Shown here: positions 43,045-52,396 of the stretch, piece after piece
How positions within the stretch are numbered: the first letter of the stretch is position 1
Layout of the letters: every line of letters starts with the position of its first letter
Assembly (NCBI GenBank): GCA_023388535.1
Contig: JAEWFZ010000014.1
Location: 1-64,000 of the forward strand
Direction of reading: 5' to 3'
From: Bacillota bacterium
GTDB lineage: Bacteria > Bacillota_I > Bacilli_A > Erysipelotrichales > Erysipelotrichaceae
Length of the DNA stretch: 64,000 bases
The notes under the pieces: model-generated
What the model was told of the DNA's origin: nothing
The model's database searches: none
Seen by the model: the letters and a program-made list of their open reading frames with translations, nothing else
Program-made: the position numbers and the translations under genes

Positions 43045-44783
43045 TATTCCTCGTCGTAGTATTCATCGAATTGATCGAAATCAATATCTTCATCGTACCA
43101 TTCATCGGTTTGACTGGCGGCTTCAATTTCAGCTAATTCTTCTTCGGTATATTCTGGAACAATCTCGTATTCGAGTTCTTTTAAAAGTTCCGCGGTATTG
43201 ATGCGTTTACCTTCATCATCACCATAGCGACGTTTACGACGGCCGGTTTGTTCTTGAGCAACCGGTCCACCTTCCGCATATTTCTCATATTTAGAAACAT
43301 ACTCTTGACGTTCTCTAATGGTTGGTCGCTTGACAACTTTCGGTTCTTTTTCTTCTTCTTTGACAACTTCTGGCTCGCTAGGGACAACTGGCGTTGCTTT
43401 TTTAGTTTCAGTAACTTCTTCTAAGACTTCGCTTTCTTCAACTTCGCTGGAGTCGATGATTTCATCGTCTTCTTCAACTTCGGTTACTTCTTCTTCAGTT
43501 TCTTGTGGATATTCTTCTTCAACCACAACCTCGTCTTCATAGTCTTCATATTCGAGATCTTGATCGTCTTTCTCTAGAATATCTTCTTCTAAAGTCTCTT
43601 CTGACTCTTGCATCTGCTCGTATTGTTCTTGAAGTTTAGCCAAACGTTTCGCTTCTTGGGCGGCTCTCATGGCTTCCAGTTTTTCTTCAATTTCGATTTC
43701 ATAAGCATTCATTAATTGTAAGTAATTAATGCCTTCTTCAATAGCTTCGGATTGCGATTTAATATCAATTTTCTTTCCAGTTAAACGCACCGCTAAGCGC
43801 GCGTTTTTCCCTTTTCGACCAATAGCTAAAGATAGTTGAGAATCTTCAACGATAACATTTAAGCCTTTGTCATCTTCCTGTGGGAAAACAGCAATCACCT
43901 GAGCCGGTGATAAGGCATTTTTAATCAGTTCAATGGTATTTGGCGACCATTCAAAAATATCAATTTTCTCCCCACGTAACTCTTCGATGACGACTTGTAC
44001 TCGAGAACCGCGCGGACCAATGCAAGCTCCAATCGCATCGACTTGTTCCGAATGCGAAAGAACTGCCATTTTAGTCCGTTCTCCAGCTTCACGGGCGATC
44101 GCTTTAATTTCAACTAAGCCATCGTATATTTCCGGAACTTCTTTTTCGAAAAGACGACGGACTAATTTAGCATCCGAGCGCGAGACAATTACTTGGGCGC
44201 CCTTTGTATCCTTAACTACCTCAACAATGACCACCCGTAAGCGCTGTCCTTCCTGATAGATTTCGTTAGGAATTTGTTGGCCTCTTGGCATTAAGGCAAT
44301 CGCTTTACCGAGATTAACTAAGATAAAATTATTCTCGACCGATTCAATTTCACCAATAATCATTTCATCAAGCTTATCGATGTATTCATCATAAACGGCT
44401 TTTTTCTCCGCTTCACGAACTTTTTGCTTTAAGACTTGTTTGGCTAACAAAGCAGCAGCGCGGCCTAAATCTTGAATATTGTGCTCGATCTCTAAGAAAT
44501 CACCGACTTGTAGCTCAGGATTGGTTTTTTGGGCTTGTTCTAGCTCAACTTCCAAAACATCATCTTCAACATCGTCTTTATCTTTGACTTCAAATAATTG
44601 ATAGAGATGCATTTCCCCTGATTCAAGATCAATATCAACCCGCGCTAAAGCATCGGGGATTTCGATATGTTTACGAAACGCTTTAACTAAAGCATCTTGT
44701 AGTGATTCAAGAATAATTTCTTGTGAAATATTGCGATTTTCTTCTATACCTTGTAAGGCTGTGACAAAGTTTTCAAATTTCAT
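43044..44783 (-). CDS. nusA: Transcription factor NusA with long acidic C-terminal tail
   Basis: The 579-aa protein: a standard NusA takes up about the first 345 residues, with an N-terminal RNAP-binding domain, S1 (from IIGEIESVENNF), KH1 (GACIGPRGSRVQVV) and KH2 (LAIGRKGKNARLAV). A further 230 or so residues follow, first a short Arg/Lys/Glu coil (MRAAQEAKRLAKLQEQ), then an intensely Glu/Asp-rich, low-complexity stretch, a small basic patch (TGRRKRRYGDDEGKR) and an acidic end. Bacillus NusA stops near 370 aa. NusA controls pausing, termination and antitermination. Confidence 0.95.
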   Translation of the reverse strand: MKFENFVTALQGIEENRNISQEIILESLQDALVKAFRKHIEIPDALARVDIDLESGEMHLYQLFEVKDKDDVEDDVLEVELEQAQKTNPELQVGDFLEIEHNIQDLGRAAALLAKQVLKQKVREAEKKAVYDEYIDKLDEMIIGEIESVENNFILVNLGKAIALMPRGQQIPNEIYQEGQRLRVVIVEVVKDTKGAQVIVSRSDAKLVRRLFEKEVPEIYDGLVEIKAIAREAGERTKMAVLSHSEQVDAIGACIGPRGSRVQVVIEELRGEKIDIFEWSPNTIELIKNALSPAQVIAVFPQEDDKGLNVIVEDSQLSLAIGRKGKNARLAVRLTGKKIDIKSQSEAIEEGINYLQLMNAYEIEIEEKLEAMRAAQEAKRLAKLQEQYEQMQESEETLEEDILEKDDQDLEYEDYEDEVVVEEEYPQETEEEVTEVEEDDEIIDSSEVEESEVLEEVTETKKATPVVPSEPEVVKEEEKEPKVVKRPTIRERQEYVSKYEKYAEGGPVAQEQTGRRKRRYGDDEGKRINTAELLKELEYEIVPEYTEEELAEIEAASQTDEWYDEDIDFDQFDEYYDEE

Positions 44784-44791
44784 ACTTACTC

Positions 44792-45256
44792 CTATAATTT
44801 TACTGCCAAGCGGATCATGGCAATATTTTCGTGATCAATGGTAACTTCTTTTTGACGCGTCATTTCTCGATACTTGATTTTAATGTGCTCTGAAGTTACT
44901 TCTTTTAAATAGCCTTCGACTTCATGTAAACCGGCTTTTGGATCTTTTAGTTTACAATAGACATAATCTTCAAGATGGGCCTCTAAATCCTTAATTCCTT
45001 TTAGTTCGCGTTCAGCACCGGGTGAACCTATGTCTAAGTAGTAGCTACCTTCGATTAGATTGGCTTCATCCAAAGCTAGGCTGATGTGCTCGGTAATGAA
45101 TTCTGCCGTATCTAAATCAAATTGATAGTTTTCATCCATGACACTTATTTCTAAAGTGGGTTGCGGCTGGCTGATCCAACGCAGATCGGTTAGTTGCATT
45201 CGGTAGGAAGCTAAAACAGTTTCGATAACAGTTCTGATTTGTTCTAAATTGACCAC
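44792..45256 (-). CDS. rimP: Ribosome maturation factor RimP
   Basis: The 154-aa protein has the RimP family block YLDIGSPGAERELKGIKDLEAHL. It assists 30S assembly. A GTG start is chosen: AAAGGAG lies 5 nt before it, and it gives the normal length; the longer ATG frame begins before that SD. It heads the nusA operon. A 12-bp hairpin lies just upstream. Confidence 0.9.
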   Translation of the reverse strand: MVNLEQIRTVIETVLASYRMQLTDLRWISQPQPTLEISVMDENYQFDLDTAEFITEHISLALDEANLIEGSYYLDIGSPGAERELKGIKDLEAHLEDYVYCKLKDPKAGLHEVEGYLKEVTSEHIKIKYREMTRQKEVTIDHENIAMIRLAVKL

Positions 45257-45279
45257 ATAGACTCCTTTCAAATCATAAG

Positions 45280-45306
45280 ACAAGGAGTGGTAAAACCACT
45301 CCTTGT
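45280..45306. repeat. Strong 12-bp hairpin between polC and rimP
   Basis: Arms ACAAGGAGTGGT and ACCACTCCTTGT are perfect with a 3-nt loop. There is no T-run on either strand. It could be a weak polC terminator, an RNase III site, or a stabiliser in the rimP leader, ending about 23 nt before the rimP start. Confidence 0.75.
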
Positions 45307-45340
45307 TGTGTTATTAAAGTTATTATAGCACAAATAGCGC

Positions 45341-48300
45341 TTAAAACAAGCTCATTTGATTACTTTCTTGAAGCCCATCCAGCCCTTTAAGCTTACGAAT
45401 CGCGGCCAAAGAAGTCTGGGTAATTTGAGTCCGGTTAGAGATATCCTCGACGGAAATAAACTCATGTTCGTTACGGGCATCGACAATACTTTGTGCTACC
45501 CCTGCACCTAAACCATCAATCGCATTAAAAGGAATGATTAGCGATTTTTCGCGCGTACTATCAATCGCAAAATGGATTGCTGGTGAAGTCGCAACATCAA
45601 ACGGCGAAAACTTATAGCCGCGTAAATACATTTCCAAGGCCACCTCCAAGGTAGCGAGAATATTGCGTTCTTTATTGGTCGCGCGCTGTTCGCCATAAAT
45701 ATTGAGGCGACTTCTAATATCTTCAATGCGATGTAAAATCGCATCCGTACCCTTAAGCATGGTATCGAGCTCAAAAGCTTCCGCCCGTAAACTAAAGTAC
45801 TGAGCATAGTAAGCTAAAGGATGATGCACTTTAAACCAAGCGACGCGAAAGCCCATAATACAATAAGCTACGGCGTGCGCTTTCGGGAATAGATACTGAA
45901 TCAAATCACAGGATTCAATATACCAATCCGGTACTTGATGTTTTTTCATCTCAGCAATCATCTGACTAGTTAATTTCCGACCTTTACGGACATCTTCCAT
46001 AATCTGAAACGATAGCTTTGGATCTAAGCCCTTGGCAATCATCTCGGTCATAATATCATCTCGACAACCGATCACATCCTGTAAATTTAATCCGTCTTTA
46101 GTAATTAAATCTTCCGCATTATTCGCCCAAACATCGGACCCATGAGCGAGACCGGTGACTTGAACTAAATCGGAGAACGTCTTCGGTTGGGAAACATCGA
46201 GCATGCGACGAACAAACGGTGTACCAAATTCTGGTAAACCGACCGCGCCGTTGCGGTCGAGGGCACGACGTTCATCGATTTTTAAAGCTTTAATCGAAGA
46301 AAATAACGATAAGGTCAAAGCATCGTTCATCGGAATCGTGCGGACATCAATGCCTGAAATATCTTGTAAAAAGCGCATCGCTGTCGGATCAACCTGCCCT
46401 AAAATATCGAGTTTCAAAATATTATCGTGGATATCATGAAATTCATAATGCGAGGTTTTCCAGGCCGAATTTGGATTATTGGCTGGATATTGAACTGGAG
46501 TGAAATCATTAATCTCCATATCTTGAGGAATAACTAAGATACCGCCTGGATGTTGACCGGTAGTGCGTTTGACCCCTTGGGCGCCATCGGCTAGGTATTC
46601 TTTAAAGGCGTTGTGCTCCCCTTTTTTGCGTGGTACGTTTTCAAAATAACCACTGACATAACCAAACGCGGTTTTCTTAGCCACCGTCCCAATCGTTCCG
46701 GCGCGTAATACTTTATCTTCACCGAATATTTCTTTGGTATGGGCGTGGGCGTGTTCTTGATAATCAGATGAGAAGTTCAAATCGATATCTGGAACCTTAT
46801 CCCCTTCAAACCCTAAGAACGTTTCAAAAGGAATATTTTGGCCTTCCCCAATCATTGGTTGCTGACATTTTTCACAGATGCGATCTTCCAAATCGTAGCC
46901 GGAGCGCACTTTTGGATCAATGTCAAAGTCGGAAATACGGCAATGTTCACAGTAATAATGTGGTGGTAAAGGATTAACTTCAGTAATCTCCATCATCGTA
47001 GCCACTAAAGAGGAACCAATCGAACCTCGTGAACCGACCATATAGCCATTCTCAATTGAGCGTTTTACTAGGATATGAGACGTCAAATAAATCACCCCAT
47101 AACCGTTAGATAAAATCGCTTTTAATTCTTGTTCTAATCGTTTCTTGACTATTTCAGGTAACGGTTTTCCATAGAGTTGATAGGCCTTTTGATAAGTAAT
47201 GTCGATGACTTGATCATCCGAACCTTCAATTTTTGGCGTGAATAATTGATCTGGAATCGGCGATAAGCTATCAACCATATCCATAATTTTAAAACTGTTA
47301 TCGGAAACAATCATACGCGTTACTTCCGGGGATAGATAGGGATAACCCTGTAACATTTCTTCGGTAGTAAACAAATGTTGATCCGGAGCTTCGATGGTGG
47401 CTCGTTTATACTCATCAAACAAATACAACGGATGGCGGGCACCACCGATGCCTTGAGCGTTGATATAAACTTCTCTAAAGATTTTATGGTGCGGTAATTG
47501 GTAATGAACATCCCCGGTCGCAACAATCAATTTATTATGTTTTTGAGCGACTTCGACGATACTTTTTAAGATCTCAATTAAAGCTTCTTGACTAAAGATA
47601 GAGCCTTGGTCAAGTAGCGGTTGATAATTGGATAATGGTTGTAATTCGATATAGTCATAAAAGTGAATCTCAGCTTCTAATTGTTGGTAGGAACCAGTAT
47701 GGGCGATATCAAATAATTTAGAATTAAAACAGCAAGAGCCAATTAAAAGGTTCTCGCGTTGCTCGTTTAAGACTGACCGATAAATTCTAGGTTCTGCTTG
47801 AACTTCCGCATTATCTCTAGCTTTCGATTCGTTAAACATTAAAGTATCGCTATGGGAAATAGAAACTAAATCATAAAGGCGTTTTAAACCGGCTTTATTT
47901 TTAGCCAATACGGTGACGTGATGGCGAAAGAGTTTATCAAAGGCAGGAGTTTCTAACTGTAATTGCCAAAGATCCTCGGTGGTAAAAACTTCTTTTTCCC
48001 CTAAGCTATAAAGCATGGTTAAAAAGACTTGAGCTAAGACTTCCGCATCATAATCGGCACTATGAGCGACCTCTTGGTCGTAAGCAATTTTATAGTAACG
48101 AGCAACCGTCCCCAAGTTAAAGCGGGTGCGATCGCGAATGATGCTGCGAGCTAAATCTAAGGTATTGATCACTACATTTTCAGGTTTTAAATGATTTAGT
48201 TTTTCGGATGCTTCGTTAATAAAGCCCATATCAAACGCCGCGTTATGGGCAACTAAAATTGTATCCCTTAAAAACTTTAAAAATTTAGGTAAAACTTGAT

Positions 48301-49660
48301 CGATAGTTGGCGCATCTTTTACCTTATTATCGTCAATTTTAGTAATTTTCGTAATCGCTTCAGGAATCGGAATTGGTGGTTTTACATAGCTATGAAATTT
48401 ATCAATAATTTGTCCATTAACGATCTTAACCGCCCCTATTTCGATGATATGATCTCGAATTACCGATAATCCGGTAGTTTCTAAGTCAAACACGCAATAG
48501 CTAGCTTCTTGAAGGCGCTGTTTATCGGCTTTATTGATAATGTTTAGTTGATCGTCGACGACATTCATTTCAACCCCGTAAATCATTTTAAACGGACGAT
48601 CAGGATTGTTTTTTAATAGTTTTTCAACATAGCGTTGAGCTTTCGGATAGGCGTGAACGACCATATGATCGGTAATCGCCAAACCCGGATGACCATAGTC
48701 ATAAGCTTGTTGAATCAAAGCTTCTACCGTACTGACGCCATCCATTTCCGAGAAATTAGAATGAGCGTGTAGTTCTACCCGTTTAATTGGATCATGATCT
48801 TCATAAACAAATAAATCGTTAGTTTCCGTAATATTTCTTGGCGAAACTTTTAATTGATTGGTTTTGGAGTAGGTATTGTATTCATAATCACCCGTAAAAT
48901 AATAGGTTTTTCCTATTTTGATGGGCAAATCATCGACTTGATTAAAATGAGTAATACACTCAACCGCATCATCGCCACTATGAATCATATAATTGACGCG
49001 ATAGGTAGAATTTCGATTTTGAAAAACATCAACGCGAAAGACCTCTCCTTTGACCCGGACATTTTTCATTTCCTCAATCAAATGAGAAAGTTCCAAGGTA
49101 ACTGGTTTTGCTCTTTGATAATTTTGATAATTATTTCTAGGTTTTTCTTTTCGCACTGGTTCGCTTTTAACTTCAATAACTTTGGTGGGTTCCGGTTGAG
49201 CCAAAGAAGCATGTAAAACAATAATTATCTCCAAATCAAAACCGACTTGATAAAACCAATCTTGTAAATCGTTGAGATACTCATTCAGTTGATTTTCAAA
49301 GCTCTCGGATAAAACAACAATGCTACATAAATCTTCTTCAATTACGATCGATGAAGAACGTAAATGGTTAGGCACTTCCAAGCGTTGATAAATCTCATTT
49401 AAATAGCTAGAGACTAAGACATGACTTGCCTGTTGGTTTTCGGCATTAATGATTAAATCAACCAGACAGTGAAATTGTTCCTGCATGGCGGTGACGATTT
49501 GATGATAAAGCTCAAAAGGTAAAACCTGATAGGTTTTTATTTCCAACTCTAAGGTTTTTAAACGCCGGCGATAGACGACTTCAGATAGTTCTATATCGGG
49601 AAAAAGTCCAAAATGAAGTTTTGGTATCGATAACCTTGCTAAAAAATCATGAACTTTCAT
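45341..49660 (-). CDS. polC: DNA polymerase III alpha subunit PolC (Gram-positive type)
   Basis: The 1439-aa replicative polymerase has an N-terminal domain and OB fold, a PHP domain (VELHAHSNFSEMDG) interrupted by the DEDD proofreading exonuclease (FDLETTGLSVIRDH, VAHNAAFDMGF, then HSADYDAEVLA), the Zn-finger region (CEHC, CEKC), and the polymerase active site with PDIDLNFSSDYQ. C-terminal duplex-binding HhH follows. The start overlaps the rnc stop by 1 bp (TAATG). Confidence 0.97.
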   Translation of the reverse strand: MKVHDFLARLSIPKLHFGLFPDIELSEVVYRRRLKTLELEIKTYQVLPFELYHQIVTAMQEQFHCLVDLIINAENQQASHVLVSSYLNEIYQRLEVPNHLRSSSIVIEEDLCSIVVLSESFENQLNEYLNDLQDWFYQVGFDLEIIIVLHASLAQPEPTKVIEVKSEPVRKEKPRNNYQNYQRAKPVTLELSHLIEEMKNVRVKGEVFRVDVFQNRNSTYRVNYMIHSGDDAVECITHFNQVDDLPIKIGKTYYFTGDYEYNTYSKTNQLKVSPRNITETNDLFVYEDHDPIKRVELHAHSNFSEMDGVSTVEALIQQAYDYGHPGLAITDHMVVHAYPKAQRYVEKLLKNNPDRPFKMIYGVEMNVVDDQLNIINKADKQRLQEASYCVFDLETTGLSVIRDHIIEIGAVKIVNGQIIDKFHSYVKPPIPIPEAITKITKIDDNKVKDAPTIDQVLPKFLKFLRDTILVAHNAAFDMGFINEASEKLNHLKPENVVINTLDLARSIIRDRTRFNLGTVARYYKIAYDQEVAHSADYDAEVLAQVFLTMLYSLGEKEVFTTEDLWQLQLETPAFDKLFRHHVTVLAKNKAGLKRLYDLVSISHSDTLMFNESKARDNAEVQAEPRIYRSVLNEQRENLLIGSCCFNSKLFDIAHTGSYQQLEAEIHFYDYIELQPLSNYQPLLDQGSIFSQEALIEILKSIVEVAQKHNKLIVATGDVHYQLPHHKIFREVYINAQGIGGARHPLYLFDEYKRATIEAPDQHLFTTEEMLQGYPYLSPEVTRMIVSDNSFKIMDMVDSLSPIPDQLFTPKIEGSDDQVIDITYQKAYQLYGKPLPEIVKKRLEQELKAILSNGYGVIYLTSHILVKRSIENGYMVGSRGSIGSSLVATMMEITEVNPLPPHYYCEHCRISDFDIDPKVRSGYDLEDRICEKCQQPMIGEGQNIPFETFLGFEGDKVPDIDLNFSSDYQEHAHAHTKEIFGEDKVLRAGTIGTVAKKTAFGYVSGYFENVPRKKGEHNAFKEYLADGAQGVKRTTGQHPGGILVIPQDMEINDFTPVQYPANNPNSAWKTSHYEFHDIHDNILKLDILGQVDPTAMRFLQDISGIDVRTIPMNDALTLSLFSSIKALKIDERRALDRNGAVGLPEFGTPFVRRMLDVSQPKTFSDLVQVTGLAHGSDVWANNAEDLITKDGLNLQDVIGCRDDIMTEMIAKGLDPKLSFQIMEDVRKGRKLTSQMIAEMKKHQVPDWYIESCDLIQYLFPKAHAVAYCIMGFRVAWFKVHHPLAYYAQYFSLRAEAFELDTMLKGTDAILHRIEDIRSRLNIYGEQRATNKERNILATLEVALEMYLRGYKFSPFDVATSPAIHFAIDSTREKSLIIPFNAIDGLGAGVAQSIVDARNEHEFISVEDISNRTQITQTSLAAIRKLKGLDGLQESNQMSLF

Positions 49661-50340
49661 TACTTCACCATCTTTTCTAAGGCCGAGCGCGCGGCCGCTT
49701 GTTGGGCTTTTTTCTTCGATTGACCAAATCCACGGCCGAGAATTAGGCCATCCATTTTGACAATCGACTCAAATTCAGGTTTATTATCTGGTCCTACGAC
49801 ATCGACAATTTCGTAGATGACGGTTTTTCTAAAATCGGCTTGGACGTATTCTTGTAATTTGGTTTTATAGTCCATTAAATCTTCAAGATCCAAATTAGCA
49901 AACGCCTCCGGAACAACTAGATTTAAGACTTTATCTACATTGGCTTCTCCCCCATCAAGATAGAGGGCGCCTAAAAAAGCTTCAAACATATCGGCGATAA
50001 TCGAAGGACGTTGTCGACCGCCCGATTTTTCTTCTCCCGTTCCAAGCTTAAGAAACTTATTTAAGCCTAGCTGTTTACCAAATTGATAAAGCGCTTTTTG
50101 TGAAACCAAATGGATACGAATTAAGGTCATATCCCCTTCCGATAAATTTTGAGGTAAATGATATAGATACTCCGAACTCCATTTTTGCAAGACCGCATCG
50201 CCCATGAACTCCAGCCGTTCGTTATCTTGAATGCCTTGATTATGTTCATGTACATATGAGGAATGGACAAAGGCGTTTTCAATTAATTCCATGTTGTTTA
50301 TCTCTAATTGATGCTGTTTTAACCAGTCATTTAATTGCAT
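49660..50340 (-). CDS. rnc: Ribonuclease III
   Basis: The 226-aa protein has the catalytic signature ERLEFMGDAV at 41-50, a second metal site in DMFEAFLGALYLD and a C-terminal dsRNA-binding domain (about 155-225). It processes rRNA precursors and structured mRNAs. It lies 8 bp after recG and is coupled to polC. acpP and smc, the usual Bacillus neighbours, are absent. Confidence 0.95.
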   Translation of the reverse strand: MQLNDWLKQHQLEINNMELIENAFVHSSYVHEHNQGIQDNERLEFMGDAVLQKWSSEYLYHLPQNLSEGDMTLIRIHLVSQKALYQFGKQLGLNKFLKLGTGEEKSGGRQRPSIIADMFEAFLGALYLDGGEANVDKVLNLVVPEAFANLDLEDLMDYKTKLQEYVQADFRKTVIYEIVDVVGPDNKPEFESIVKMDGLILGRGFGQSKKKAQQAAARSALEKMVK

Positions 50341-50348
50341 AAATCCTC

Positions 50349-52346
50349 CTAAATCGCAGCCGATGCTAAAATTTTATCGGACATCTTTTTAATTAATTCT
50401 ACAAAAACTTGGTAGTTGTCATTATAGCATATCTCTCTGGCATCTTTTTGAGCTTGGCGTAATATTTTCTCATCATCGACAATACTGGCCAAAGCAAAGA
50501 CTGGAAATCCCGATTGGCGAACGCCTAAGAGATCGCCGGCCCCACGCGTCTTCAAATCGTACTCAGCAATCTTAAAACCATCGTCTTCTCTAGTTAAATA
50601 TTGTAAGCGATCTAAAGCCATTTCATTGGTGGAGTTAGTTAACAGATAGCAATAACCTTTTCCGGTTTTACGACCGATGCGACCCCGTAATTGATGCAGT
50701 TGGGCTAAACCAAAACGATCGGCATCGTAGACGATCATAGTGTTGGCGTTGGCCACATCAATGCCGACTTCAATGATGGTCGTGGATATCAAGATATCAA
50801 TTAAACCATTTTTAAAATCATTCAAGGTAGATTGGATCACTTCACTACTTAATTGACCATGAATACTAGCGATCCGTACCAGATGACCGACGGCTTGTTG
50901 TAAGCCTTCAGCTACCGAAGTTACATTTTTCGTTGGTAAACTACCTTCACTGATGGCGGGTAGTACCATGTAGACTTGTTCCTGTTTTGTTTTAATCCGT
51001 TCTAAGAGCGGTTTTAAAAACGAACGAATGCTATTTTCTTGGATTAAGATGGTTTCAATCTGCTCACGACTCGCTACGGTTTCGCTCAAAGTTGAGATTT
51101 CAAGATGGGCGTATAAACTGGAAGCTAAGGTTCTTGGAATCGGGGTCGCGCTCATCATCAAGACATCTACGTAAGCTCCTTTTTCCAATAACGCTTGACG
51201 TTGGTTAACGCCAAAGCGATGCTGTTCATCCATAATCACATAACCCAAATTAGCAAATTTAACATCCGGTCCGAAGATAGCGTGAGTAGCAACGATCGCT
51301 TTTACTTCGCCACTTTCTAAGGTTGCTAAAACCTCTCGTTTTTGTGCAGTTGGTAAACTTGATGTATAGCCAGCGATACGATATTGATCGCCAAAATATT
51401 TAGTAAACCAATCCAGATGTTGATGGTATAAAACTTCCGTTGGCACTAATAGACAGATTTGATAACCGGCTTCCATCATTAATAAAGCGGATAATAAAGC
51501 CACTACCGTCTTACCAGAACCCACATCACCCTGAAGTAAGCGACGCATTAAATGGGGTCCGTTTAAATCTTCTATAATTTCTTTTAAAGCCTGATCTTGA
51601 ACGGAATTAAGCTCAAACGGTAGTTTAGCTAAATACGGTTTGAGTTGCTTGCTATGCAAGTTTCGCTCGGGCTTGTTTATTGTTTGTACCGCTTGGCGCT
51701 GTAATTCTAAAGCTACTTGATACTTGAGTAGTTCTTCATATTTCAGCGTTCTTTGAGCTTGGTTCAGCGCTTCTATGGAGGTTGGGAAGTGAATTTGAGC
51801 GATCGCTTTCGATTTGTCTAAGAGTCGATAACGATCGATGAAGGTTTGGGGGATTTCGTTTTTGATGTCTTTTAAATAATGGGCCAATAGCTTTTTCATA
51901 ATCGCCCGCATTTGATATTGTTTGACACTACCCTTTAATGGATAGATCGGAAATAAACCTTCCATGGTTTTAATATCTTGTTGATTGACTTTTGAAGCGA
52001 CGATTTGATTGGGTTTAACCAGTTTTCCTAAAATCGAAACTTTTTCACCTTCCAGTTTCCGATTAAAATACGGCTGATTATAAACGGTAACTTGGTACTC
52101 TTGATCGTCTAAACTCAACCGAAACTTAACGATGGTACGGCGACCAAATCTCAATATTTGTATCGAACTGGTAATATAGCCTTCGATTAAAATATCTTCA
52201 TTTAATTGATATTGATCCGGGGTTTTCAGCTGAAAATGGTCATAACGAAAAGGATAGATATAGAGTCCCTGATTTTCTGATTCGTCCGAACTTAAATAAC
52301 TATATAGTATTTTTTCTTGATTTTTGGTTAGAACTGATTTTACCAC
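50349..52346 (-). CDS. recG: ATP-dependent DNA helicase RecG
   Basis: The 665-aa superfamily 2 helicase has a wedge OB domain at the N terminus, Walker A GDVGSGKTVVALL, DEQH box MDEQHRFG, SATPIPRT and a C-terminal QLRGRIGRK. It reverses stalled forks. The N terminus is a little shorter than in Bacillus. The GTG start has no SD, and a TATAAT ends only 6 nt before it, so the mRNA may be leaderless. Confidence 0.95.
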   Translation of the reverse strand: MVKSVLTKNQEKILYSYLSSDESENQGLYIYPFRYDHFQLKTPDQYQLNEDILIEGYITSSIQILRFGRRTIVKFRLSLDDQEYQVTVYNQPYFNRKLEGEKVSILGKLVKPNQIVASKVNQQDIKTMEGLFPIYPLKGSVKQYQMRAIMKKLLAHYLKDIKNEIPQTFIDRYRLLDKSKAIAQIHFPTSIEALNQAQRTLKYEELLKYQVALELQRQAVQTINKPERNLHSKQLKPYLAKLPFELNSVQDQALKEIIEDLNGPHLMRRLLQGDVGSGKTVVALLSALLMMEAGYQICLLVPTEVLYHQHLDWFTKYFGDQYRIAGYTSSLPTAQKREVLATLESGEVKAIVATHAIFGPDVKFANLGYVIMDEQHRFGVNQRQALLEKGAYVDVLMMSATPIPRTLASSLYAHLEISTLSETVASREQIETILIQENSIRSFLKPLLERIKTKQEQVYMVLPAISEGSLPTKNVTSVAEGLQQAVGHLVRIASIHGQLSSEVIQSTLNDFKNGLIDILISTTIIEVGIDVANANTMIVYDADRFGLAQLHQLRGRIGRKTGKGYCYLLTNSTNEMALDRLQYLTREDDGFKIAEYDLKTRGAGDLLGVRQSGFPVFALASIVDDEKILRQAQKDAREICYNDNYQVFVELIKKMSDKILASAAI

Positions 52347-52352
52347 GGTTCT

Positions 52353-52358
52353 ATTATA
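52353..52358 (-). promoter_or_regulatory. -10 element abutting the recG start
   Basis: On the minus strand TATAAT is followed by AGAACC and then the recG GTG. Transcription would start on or within 1-2 nt of the start codon. Confidence 0.5.
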
Positions 52359-52370
52359 GCCTATTATTTA

Positions 52371-52396
52371 AAAAAAACGGCATTTGCCGTTTTTTA
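52371..52396 (-). terminator. Terminator after the FakA-like gene
   Basis: On the minus strand AAAAACGGCA / TGCCGTTTTTTTT with a 2-nt loop, overlapping the stop codon. Matching A- and T-tracts flank it. Confidence 0.8.

Noticed and set aside
43318..43542. Ser/Thr-rich open frame on the plus strand across nusA
   Set aside because: It is the antisense reading of the acidic, low-complexity NusA tail, with no SD or promoter.
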